Shown here: piece after piece, positions 55,055-64,000 of the stretch
Layout: each line of letters opens with the position of its first letter
Numbering within the stretch: the stretch's first letter is position 1
Origin: Gnetum montanum
Taxonomy: Eukaryota; Streptophyta; Gnetopsida; Gnetales; Gnetaceae
Reading direction: 5' to 3'
Length of the DNA: 64,000 nt
NCBI GenBank assembly: GCA_015680685.1
Contig: MNCI01005291.1
Span: forward strand, 384,934 to 448,933
Notes under the pieces: generated by a model
The model's database searches: none
Seen by the model: only the letters and a program-made list of their open reading frames with translations
Told to the model about the DNA's origin: nothing
Program-made: the position numbers and the translations under genes

Positions 55055-55867
55055 AATTCACCTTAACCTTCCCATGCCCCTATGACCAAATGCACTAATA
55101 GCCATGTAGCCTTACTTTTTCTTTGAAGTTTATTATATCTTTTTACGCATTTGTTGTTTTACTCTTTACACACATAGCCTATGCATGTATCCTAAGTTCA
55201 TTTGCATTTTTACCTATTTATTACAACTTTTCTTTATTTTTACTTATGTTATAAACATTGAAAAATCCTTATAAATATACATCTTTTTCATCACTCAGCT
55301 ACTAAGACCTTAAAGTAGCATTCTAATCTACTATGATCTTAAATGGGCATGATGGCACATCATGGCCTTAAACTGGCAATGTTTACCAAAATAATGCAAC
55401 ATGGCCTACCATGGCCTGAAACTGGCAAAAGTAGCCACAACTAAACCTTGGTCTACTAAGACCTGAAACTGGCATCATGGCTTGCCATGACCTTAAACTG
55501 GCAATGTAGCCACAATCACAAAATATAACCCATGTCCACAATGGCCTAAAACTAGCAAACATCTTGTTCATTATTACACTTGTTTTTGTTTAGCCTATTA
55601 TCATGTCAATTATTTAATGTTATAATCAAAGCATCAACATAGCCATTCACAACATTTACAACATTTACTACAACTATAGATACATATAGCCAAAGATAAA
55701 ATTAAAATTAAAATTTAATGTTAAAATATCCATAACATACATAGCCATGACCATAATGTGTGGCAAGAATATCAAAGAATAACAACCATCTATAACATAC
55801 TCTTGGGTAAACATAGTCATCAACATTAAAACAAAAATAAATAGACAATATGCTAATCTAATGAAGG
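55055..55867 (+). other. B2 spacer with CATGGCC-phrase repeat
   Basis: 55300-55560 holds about seven phrases (ATGGCCTACCATGGCCTGAA, AACTGGCAAAAGTAGCC). The rest matches 27030-27357 and 47200-47537 and leads to the stop of the antisense gene. Confidence 0.72.
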
Positions 55868-58800
55868 CTATTGAGAGGGATTCAGAGGAGGAAGTGATGG
55901 TTCATTCCCATCTTCACCACTGGGGTCACCAATGTCTCCTAAGGCCTGAAATGTAACAACATATATCCAATTAGTAACCCATATCCAAAACCAAAACCAT
56001 ACTTAAAACCAAAACTAAAGCATAAAATATATCAAACCTATGGATATTTTGGCTCCATAACCTCCAAGGGTTGAAGTGGAAGGCCCTCCTCCAAATGATG
56101 GAGGATCTAGTCCTCCATCATGTTAACCTAGTCAACATCCCCAAGATCAACACAAAAAAGGATGTCAAACCTATCTATAGTAGTCCAAATAGGAGGCTTC
56201 CAGGTAGTAGTAGCTGTAGAAGTCTCACCTATAGTAGTGGTAATTTGAAGAGTAGGGGATTGCTTCACTATGAGAGTACTTTCAAAAAGCTAATAAGCAC
56301 TCTCTACTTGGATCACCTGGATGACCAGCTCTTTCTTGCATAGTTCAACCAACTCCTTCATAAGACACTTTAGGTAGGCCCCACAATTTTCCTTATACTA
56401 TCACTTATGAGCCTTTTGTGTCTTGACCCACTCTAGGACCTAAGCATAGTGATCCTTCCAATCCTCAACCTTTTGGGAGATGAGGTCCATTTGCATACAT
56501 TATTCCACCATCTCCCATAGGACCACTACTTTGTCATAAACAACATGCCAGTAGTGGGCCCATGTAATCTCCCTAATCCACAACTTCCCTAAGTTAGCCA
56601 CTTGGGCTTCTACAAAAACCTTACAATCTTAGAGATCTCTAATCATATCCTCCTACCATTGAGTCATTTCCCATAAGGCCATAACTTCATCCCATAGGGA
56701 TTCATTGGACCTCTCTAGCTGTCATGAATTTTTTGCACATGACATTGCTAAATCAGTAGCAATCTCATACAACTTCAAGGGTACACTAGATACATTAAAG
56801 GAAAGCTTAGGCAAGGAGTTTATCTCTATGTCTCTACTAGGATCCCACTCCATAGAAGGCACTACATAAGCATAAAATTTAATCATAAACATAATAATGC
56901 ATAACCTAAGATAGCCATAATGCAAGCATAGCCTACAACTAAAGCATAAAAAAATCCTTATTTTTCTTATGTGCAACAAATCGATGATGCTCTTAGCCAT
57001 CACATGCATGAACTCCACTTTGTTTGGAGTCTCTACCCATGGTTTCACATGAAACTTAGGGATGGAAGCTTGCACTAGTGACTTAAGAACTACTGTAAGC
57101 ATACCAATCATTGAAAGGTTAGGATGAAAACCAAATATAAATAATGAGATATAATGAAAATATTAAGGCATGGTCATACCTAGCTCCTCCTCCTCCTCTT
57201 CCTCCTCTAGGATGATGATGGGAGAGGCACTTAGTACTACCTTACTAAATAAGGCATCTATATCATCTATACCTACATCAGCAAATCCTTCAACCATAGG
57301 TTGCTTTAGGAGTGCCTCTTCTGCATGCCTTTGTTCCACCTCTGCACCAGCTTGGGCTACCATAGTATAACACTTTTCTACAACCATAGTATATAGAAAA
57401 TGGGTTAACACATGAAACCATAAAGTAGCCATAAACTTTAAAATATGAAATAGCCAAATTTCAACAAAGCATGCTTGTAATCACCTGCTACAATGGCCTA
57501 AGCTTAAACTTAAGCTTCTTCAAGGTAGGTTGGTCTGATGTTAGTAGTGCCTCCTCCATAGACATCTTGAGTTTCTACCTAGTTTCCCCTTTGACCTCCA
57601 CACGCCATCATCTGGCATCCTAAACACTAGCAATAAACATGAGATGCCCATTGTCATCAATACTATTAGGAGACTCATACTACCTAACATCAAGATTCTT
57701 AGTGGTGATGGATAATGTATCATCCATTCCCTCTAGTGGGTTCTAGGCCTACACTGTTGGATAAATGTGCTTTATCCAAGGCCTAGAAAGTTGGCTTGGG
57801 TATTGGGAAACCCATCGCTCATTCTTGTACACCACCAGAAACTTCAAAAATCTCTTCAAACAACTTGCAAAAATTGAAAAGTACATATGGATTATTATAA
57901 AGATGTCAACATAAATTCTAAGGATCTCCTCTTGAAGCCTAGTAGCCAAAGCATCCACCTAATCAAATCTAATGTTCTCCATCAAGAACTTCTTAAAGGT
58001 CAACCCCTATGTCAAGCTAATTACCTTCTTTTGCAATCAAAGTTTGGGAAATGTACAAGACCTAAACAAATAATACAATTCCTTTGTGGTTTGTAAAGCC
58101 ATCCATCAAAATTTTAGAGTGATCCATGTTGGCATCAAGCCACTATATAACTTCATCGCAATGGCCTATTTCCCTTACTATCATGACAAGAACCTTTGCT
58201 CCATCAGTAGGGATTCTAAACAAGTCATAGAAGAGACCCACACCTACATCCATGCTCACCTTCACACCTCAAATGATGTAGCTAAAATGGCCAGCCTTCC
58301 TATCAAAGAAGTCGATGACATGCAACATCTCTCTAGTAAGAATTAAAGGGATAGGTGTCATGAATACATCGAGCAAACCTACATATCGTATGTTTGCTTG
58401 AACATACCCAAGTGCTTGTTCCTTTAGCCACTCCTGTGCTAATGTCAACTCACAAAACTTTAAGGTGAGGGTATCCTCATGATGTGAACTTGAAAGTGGT
58501 ATATTGACATCAGTCAAGGTGGAATGTCCTATGAAGCAACAACAAAATTTTAACATCAACATGAGCAATTTTAACAACTAGGCAAAGCAATAGAATACTT
58601 AAAGCCATGAAACACTAAAAGCTATAGTCTTTATGCTTACCTTTCCTTTTCTTCTTTGGTATGGTTTGAGTGGAGGTCCCGACTACAAGGGTTTGATATA
58701 TGCTATTAGCATCTACCCACCAGTTATGCATCATCCTATCATCCTTGCACTTCTTGTATACAAGGTTGAATCTTGAGGCGTATGTATCAAAGTCCCCTCT

Positions 58801-59749
58801 TAATTATTTTTACATAAAAATTCTAATTTAAGGACTCTTGGTGAGTTCATACAAAGCAATTTGTTCCACTACCAAGATTTGATCATTGATGATCAAACCC
58901 TAATCATTGACCTTGTACCTACAACAAGTTGCAAAATCGATGAAATTACAAAAGGTAGTCGAGCCAAAACATAAAAGCATTACAATAATCATGCTCACCC
59001 CTGTAGACAATACATGGTACTAGGTGGGTTCTAGAATAATGTGTGGACTCTATGTGCCACCATCAAAGTATTGTCAACATTATACTAACTATACTCTAGC
59101 ATCATCCAAATATTTGTAATGTAGCATGAGCTTATGGTGTCTGTTGATCCCCCTGCTATTTTATAAGGTGGCTTGTCACTAATAAATTTGACAATCAAGC
59201 TAGATGCCTAAGGCAATAGGGTCTCCATAACAATCTTGGCTACATTAGCAGATAAGTGTGACCACCGCATCACACTAAAGTGCCTAAGGAGGCAAGCAAG
59301 AAAGTCCCTTGCCCTAGGCTAGAACCACAATGAGAACTTCCGAAAAGGCATGTCATGTGGTGGGTGTTGGTCTTGGAATGACCAATGTAGCACAAGATAC
59401 CAACTAGCTCCACTGTGATGAGGACAGGTCTCAAAAAGACCCTACATGATGCAAAGCAAAACCCATTATGTCCTATTAGAATTACTTAGCAAATTTAGAC
59501 AAAATATCTAGTTTGAGGTAAAATTAGCCTTTGTAAATAGCTCTAACATTTTTATCTAAATTAGCTTAAGAAATTCACAACAAAAGATTATTACAAACTT
59601 GCATAGCCTTACATTATGAAATTACTTAGCATATTTGCAAAAAAAAAAAAACATCTACTTAGAGGTGAAATTAGCCTCTATAAAAAGCTCTACGATGTTT
59701 ATCTACATTAGCTTTAAACATTCCTTAAAAGCATTATTACTATAGCTAG

Positions 59750-60175
59750 AACTAAACCTTGGTCCAAGTTATGCATAAATTTAGAAAATAACATCTAAAC
59801 TATGCATAAATTTAAAAAAAGCAAGCATAAGTTTAGAAAAAACATCTAAATTATGCAAAGCATGCATAAATTTTGAAAAAACATCTAAACTATGCACAAA
59901 TTTAGAAAAAAGCGAGCATAAATTTAGAAAAAAAAAATCTAAACTATGCACAAATTTAGAAAAAAGTGAGCATAAATTTAGAAAAAGAAATCTAAATTAT
60001 GTAAAGCATGCATAAATTTGGATAAAACATCCAAACTATTAACAAATTTAGAAAAAAGCAAGCATAAGTTTAGAAAAAACATCTAAATTATGCAAAGCAT
60101 GGATAAATTTGGAAAAAATGCTTAAACTATGCACAAATTTAGAAAAAGCATCATAAACTTAGAAAAAAACCATGT
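59750..60175. repeat. Two-unit minisatellite in intron 1 of the antisense gene
   Basis: Two related units alternate. X (about 51-57 bp) starts ATCTAAACTATGCACAAATT and has GCGAGCATAAATTTAG; Y (about 37-40 bp) starts ATCTAAATTATGCAAAGCATG. Starts near 59789 X, 59846 Y, 59883 X, 59938 X, 59989 Y, 60028 X, 60081 Y, 60120 X. Confidence 0.82.
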
Positions 60176-60369
60176 AGCCATAGTAAAATCTTGCTAGAAA
60201 TAGAAAAAGCTTTTACTTTTCTTTAAAAAAATTAAGCATTAGTTTTACATGTTGTAAATGAAAAACATAAGTTATACATATCAACCACTTCCATTTCCAA
60301 ATGGCTAATGTGCTATGACCATAATTTTTCCTTGTTCACACAACAATAGCCAAAAAGTTCATTAAAATT

Positions 60370-61010
60370 TCATTTTTGCTCCAATTTTAGTGATTGCACC
60401 ATGAAAAGAATCTTGAAATTATGAACCTTATAGCCATGATAATTATAACCAAAAATGTATAACCATATCTACATAAAACATATTCAAGATTTAGCCAAAA
60501 CTGTAGCCATCACCATTAACCTTTTTTCACGCAGGTTTGGTAAGAAAATTTTCAAAAATTTGTTTCAGCTCCAAATAGAGTGATCCCATCACTGTTTGAA
60601 AGTTTAGATCGAGCCCTACATATCCATATTAGAAAAAAAATGAAAACCTTTTGCATTTATGTAGAAAAAATTTATCAATTTGGACAATAATCCAAAAATA
60701 GCACAAACATCCTTATTACACATGCTTAGTAAAAAAATTTGTAGAAATTTTTTTTAAGTCCAATCAAAGTGATTCCACCCTATTGAAATGTTGAAGCCAA
60801 GACCTACTCAACCATAACTAGAAAATATCCAAAACCATTTCTATTTTCTTAGAAAAAATTCACAATATTACATCAAATTACAAAAATAGCATGAGAAACC
60901 TAATTGCGCAATGTTAGAAAAATAGTCATAACTTCGTCATTTCAAGGCAAAATTAAACTAGACAATCACCATGAGAAAGCTTAAATGAAGAACTAAAAAT
61001 CCATAACATC
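60370..61010. repeat. Diverged repeat, about 187-bp spacing, in intron 1
   Basis: A segment with CTCCAATTTTAGTGATTGCACC (60379), CTCCAAATAGAGTGATCCCA (60570) and GTCCAATCAAAGTGATTCCA (60758), each followed by a TTGAAAxTTxxA stretch and then ACC-ATA; a weaker fourth copy is near 60945. Spacing is close to 187 bases. Confidence 0.6.
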
Positions 61011-61621
61011 AAATTATGACAATATGAAGCCATCTAGTTACAAAAAAATACACAATATTACTTGCTTTTTCATGTAAAAAGCTAAAAAGTCCTAAAGCCC
61101 AACTTAATGTAGCCATGGAAATAGTCAAAATAGCCCAAACCATTAAAACCCATTAAAATTTACACCAAAATAATGGGGTATGATTTTGTTGAAATTTAAT
61201 TTTAACAAATCCTAAAGCCTAAATCTGAAAAAACATCCATACCCCAAAATTTTGAAAAAAAAATACATGAAACAACAAGCCCTATTTTCAAAATCGAATC
61301 TACAAAAGCTAAAGGAATGAAACGACTATAGATCTGCATGGAAGTAACCAAAATTGAATGTGGGATTTCATCATAATTTCATTTTAATCCCTCCACCAAA
61401 GTAGATCTAGAAAAAATGGCTTTAACACATGGAAAATAAAAAAATGTAGAAAAACCATAGAAAATAAAGGCAAAAATAGGTAGAACTACCTACCTTAGAG
61501 TACTGAAAGATGAGGCCTAGATGGAGATAGGCCTAGAAACCTCTAACAAGTCCCTAGAATGCTCATCCAACCTCTAGATTGTAGGATTTTTACTCTTTCC
61601 CCCTCTCTGCTTGAATGCCAT

Positions 61622-62049
61622 GGTAGGCTCAACGTTGAGGATGATGGAGATTAAGGGAAGATAGGAGTTCTATGCTAGCTGTAGGGGAGATGAGAGGCTT
61701 CCACAATGAAGACTAGTGTTCTCTACAACAAAAATCTCTACCAGAGTGCTCCTCCAATGTGCCTTTGATGTAGAATCACAATTATGATAAAAACTTGTAA
61801 GAATTCACAATAAAATCACAACTAAAACCTAAATGCACACATTGAAACCCTAGCTACAAATTCAGTGCACCATAACTCCAAGTGCACTAAAGTGCAAATA
61901 AGGAAAAGTCTAGTTCACATTGATTTTGGGTGGAAAACAACTTCACTTTTCAAAATTTTAAATTTTTAGATTATGGGCCCCACCCTGCATCTTCTCTCTT
62001 TATCAAAAATTGCATCAATGCTAAGATTTTTTTCAATTTTGACACTTAG
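61622..62049 (-). promoter_or_regulatory. Conserved 5' flank of antisense gene, B2
   Basis: Matches 36694-37080 of B1 (CTCTACCAGAGTGCTCCTCCAATGTGCC here against ATCTACCAAGGCTCTGCTCCAATGC there; a GTGCACC/GTGCACTT pair; TTTTAAATTTTTAGA before GGGCCCCACC). It lies between the ATG and the tandem array, where a promoter would be. No TATA box that I trust. Confidence 0.4.
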
Positions 62050-64000
62050 AACCATATTGTAAACTTAACTCCCATGCATCCATGCTGGGGATACCATGCC
62101 AAGCATGGAAACATGCCTCCTATTTTGCAAAATCATTACAATTACAAATATTTTACTATTTTTAGTAACCTAAACCTACCATTTTCAACCTCAAGTTCCC
62201 AAAAGTGGGTGAGACATGAACAAAGGTAGATACCATGGGTTTCCATGCCAAGGTAATAATGCCCAATGTGGAAGGTAGGTAACACCACTCATACCCCCTA
62301 GCACCAATCTAGGCCAAGTTTGACCCTAATGTAGGCCCCACATAACCTAGAATCCCTCCAAGCATCTCTAGTAGCCTCAAAACCCCACCAAACCTAGACA
62401 AAATTGGTCAAAATCTACGATTTGGTGTTTTACACTCTGGGGGATGCTTTTCCCATATTGAGCCTCTCACCCTCATCTTGGATAGAGGGGGAAGCCAAAA
62501 ATGACCTAAATCAACTACCTAATGATTATTTCTTGATGCTTGATGACCCCTAGACCCTACCAGAACCCTTTGGATCTCTTGAATGCCCCAAAAGAAGTCA
62601 AATATGGCATAAAACAACCATCCCCCTCCCATTCACATTAGGGCCACCAAGCCCAACGTGGAAAAAAGGGGGAATACTACATGAGTCACTTGGAAGCCTC
62701 CAAACTATCAAATCTTAACACCTAGCATTGACTGTTAACACCAACAACCTTAGAGGTTGATATGCATGGTCAATTGATTGTCGATTTGGCCTAGATCTAA
62801 CTTTCTTAAGTAAGGGAGACCTCTTCCACACTGAGCCTCCCACCCTTAGCATGGATGAAAGGGGGAAAGCCTAAAAATCTTATCACAACCTTCAAAACAA
62901 TTGGATTTTAACCTTAGACACTAATTGTCAATACCAGCAACCTTGTGAACACTCATGCATAATATGGTTTCACCATAAAAGCTACAAAGCAATTCCCCCT
63001 AATTTTCCACACTGAGCATGCATGCCCCATCATGGAAAAATGGGGGAAGCCCAAAAATTACTTAATAAATTTGAAATAATCAAATTTTAACATCAAGTAT
63101 CAACAATTGATGATAGCAACCTTGGAAGCACACATGCATAGTTGAAAATAATAGAAAATGGTAAAAAAGTAGGATCCTCAAGTTTTTCCACACTAGGAGT
63201 TCCAACCCCCAACCACCCCCCACCCCCACACCCCAATCCTCCATGCTACCCAGCATGGAAGAAGGAGGGGAAACTTTGGGGGTACCTTGAAATGACCTTC
63301 AAAAGCCTTGAGCCAATAGGTTGTAGCTTTACACAAACCCTAAAACTAGTTTCACACCTCTTGAAGTCGTTAAACCCTGCAAAAGTAACCATGGAAGCTA
63401 AAAATCCCTTCCACCATATTTTCCATGCTAAGCATGGAAGCCTCAACATGAAAAATAGGGGAAGCCCAAAAACCACTCAACAACTTTTGAAACGATCAAA
63501 TTTTAATACGAGGTAGTCGTAATCAACACTAGCAACCTCAAAAACCTACATGCATGACCAAAAATTATTCAAAAGGTCATAAATCTATTTCCCCCTAATT
63601 TTCCATGCTAAGCATACCATCCCTAGCATGGAACATAGGGGGAGCTCAAAAACCCTCTAAGAAGCCTCCAAACTAGCCAAACTTGAGCTCAAAACCTAGT
63701 CCTCAACCCTGACAACCCTAGAAGCATGCATGCATGATTGATTGAGGCTAAAACTAGACTAGATCTAGGATTTATGGTTCTTCCATGCTAAGGATCTCTT
63801 TTTCCACATTGAGCACTATATCCTCAACCACCAAAATTCAAGGGAAGACTTGTTTGAAGCTCCTAAACACCTCAGAATGACATCAAATGAGCTTACATTC
63901 ACTCTAGAACCCTATCAGCAACCATTGGAGCCCAAAAACATAAGAAAACTAGTCCCAGATGGCCAAAAGATGGTTACCCCTATTTTTCCATGCTAAGCTC
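62050..64000. repeat. Imperfect tandem array, about 185-bp period, B2 (runs off the window)
   Basis: Cores such as TTTTCCACACTGAGCATGCA or TTTTCCATGCTAAGCATGG followed by CATGGAA-AATGGGGGAAGCC recur near 62080, 62250, 62450, 62640, 62830, 63010, 63200, 63425, 63605, 63785 and 63985, spacing 170-225, mostly about 185. Between cores: CAACCTTGGAAGCACACATG, CAAATTTTAACA. It corresponds to the array at 37081-40020 but the core sequence has shifted (TTTTCCATGCT here, CCATGTTGGCC there). The ORFs at 63142-63516 and 63246-63476 fall in it and are not genes. Confidence 0.8.

Larger units (their letters stand above)
55868..61621 (-). pseudogene. Antisense multi-exon gene of family B, copy B2 (most complete)
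   Basis: Minus strand, ATG at 61621 to TAG at 55870-55868. Proposed exons: 61621-61494, 59441-58999, 58918-58641, 58528-57485, 57377-57180, 57092 to about 56970, 56861-56038, 55945-55868; together about 3.1 kb. Donors include AAG/GTAGGT, AAAG/GTAAGC, CAG/GTGATT and TAG/GTATGA; acceptors TTGTAG, TTCATAG, CTTACAG, TTATGTAG and TTTCAG. Text: start M..KQRGGKSKNP (basic); exon 2 DMPFRKFSLWF and FLACLLRHFSVMRWSHLS; exon 3 with GDFDTYASRFNLVYKKCKDD ending TIPKKKRK; exon 4 with WLKEQALGYVQANIRYVGLL, then CLKRFLKFLVVYKNERW and PWIKHIYP; exon 6 VEQRHAEEALLKQPMVEGF ending in nine acidic residues; exon 7 IPKFHVKPWVETPNKVEF; exon 8 probably helical. Stops are nearly all TAG or TAA at Gln-like sites. The phase between exons 1 and 2 needs a small correction. 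Not recognised; possibly akin to the extra antisense ORFs reported in Tat elements. Confidence 0.72.

Noticed and set aside
57858-57900. Extra intron inside exon 4 of the antisense gene (GTAATCC...TTGTAG in B1)
   Set aside because: Only about 30-40 bases, too short for a plant intron, and B2 reads through with conserved protein text.
55868-61621. Antisense gene as an ordinary host gene
   Set aside because: It recurs at the same place in at least three copies of a repetitive element and is decayed in each, so it belongs to the element; a host origin of the ancestor stays possible.
1-64000. tRNA or rRNA genes, plastid or mitochondrial insertions
   Set aside because: No cloverleaf-like segment with T-loop consensus and no recognisable organelle or rRNA text was found by reading; primer sites only mimic tRNA ends.

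Overview
The window looks like intergenic DNA of a large, TE-saturated seed-plant nuclear genome; old, decayed LTR elements hint at a gymnosperm-type genome, but that is only inference. Apart from a GC-rich first 1.2 kb it is AT-rich and poor in CpG. I see no intact host gene, no tRNA or rRNA gene and no organelle insert. Almost everything traceable is a decayed LTR retrotransposon (Ty1/copia, Ty3/gypsy Athila/Tat-like and chromovirus) or a LINE fragment, and most in-frame stops are TAG/TAA/TGA where CAG, CAA or TGG is expected, the usual footprint of C-to-T decay in methylated repeats. Layout of the left third: 1-1203 is a GC-rich block with a degenerate plant-transposon-like ORF ending near a short A-run. 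1.5-5.9 kb is the internal part of an old gypsy-like element (family C) whose LTR (5921-6259 plus 17399-17939) is split by a complete Ty1/copia element (6260-17393, 5-bp duplication CCATT). That copia is itself split inside its gag by a younger gypsy element (family A, 8880-14525, LTRs TGATGAG...CTCATCA). 17.9-18.5 kb is an antisense LINE reverse transcriptase remnant, followed by another family C LTR fragment. 19732-24093 is a chromovirus with gag, protease, integrase and chromodomain remnants but no RT/RNase H. 24094-25844 is an inverted piece of family A.

The rest, 25.8-64 kb, is built from several same-direction copies of a giant Tat/Ogre-like element (family B). The most complete copy (B1, about 25.8-45.9 kb, carrying a 5.66-kb antisense copia insertion at 30795-36453) reads: gag-protease, a short CATGGCC-phrase repeat, an antisense multi-exon gene, a roughly 185-bp-period tandem array, the RT/RNase H/integrase block, a second CATGGCC-phrase repeat and a candidate 3' LTR. 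A second copy (B2, 53.3-64 kb) repeats gag-pro, CATGGCC repeat, antisense gene and 185-bp array and runs off the window. Two shorter copies lie at 46.3-47.6 kb and 47.6-53.3 kb.

The most interesting item is the antisense gene. In B2 (55868-61621, minus strand) it has about eight exons totalling some 3.1 kb, with visible GT/AG junctions, a basic start (M..K/R-RGGK), a Lys-rich exon end and a run of glutamates. B1 carries a homologous copy (27358-36693) with matching exon order, and a third copy shows only its last codons. The protein is not one I recognise. An intron-bearing reverse-strand gene lodged between the protease and RT blocks of a Ty3/gypsy element, next to a nucleosome-length satellite array, is the best candidate here for something undescribed. 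One local assembly problem is also visible: a 508-bp piece of RT/RNase H at 41235-41742 is inverted and has an N at each border.
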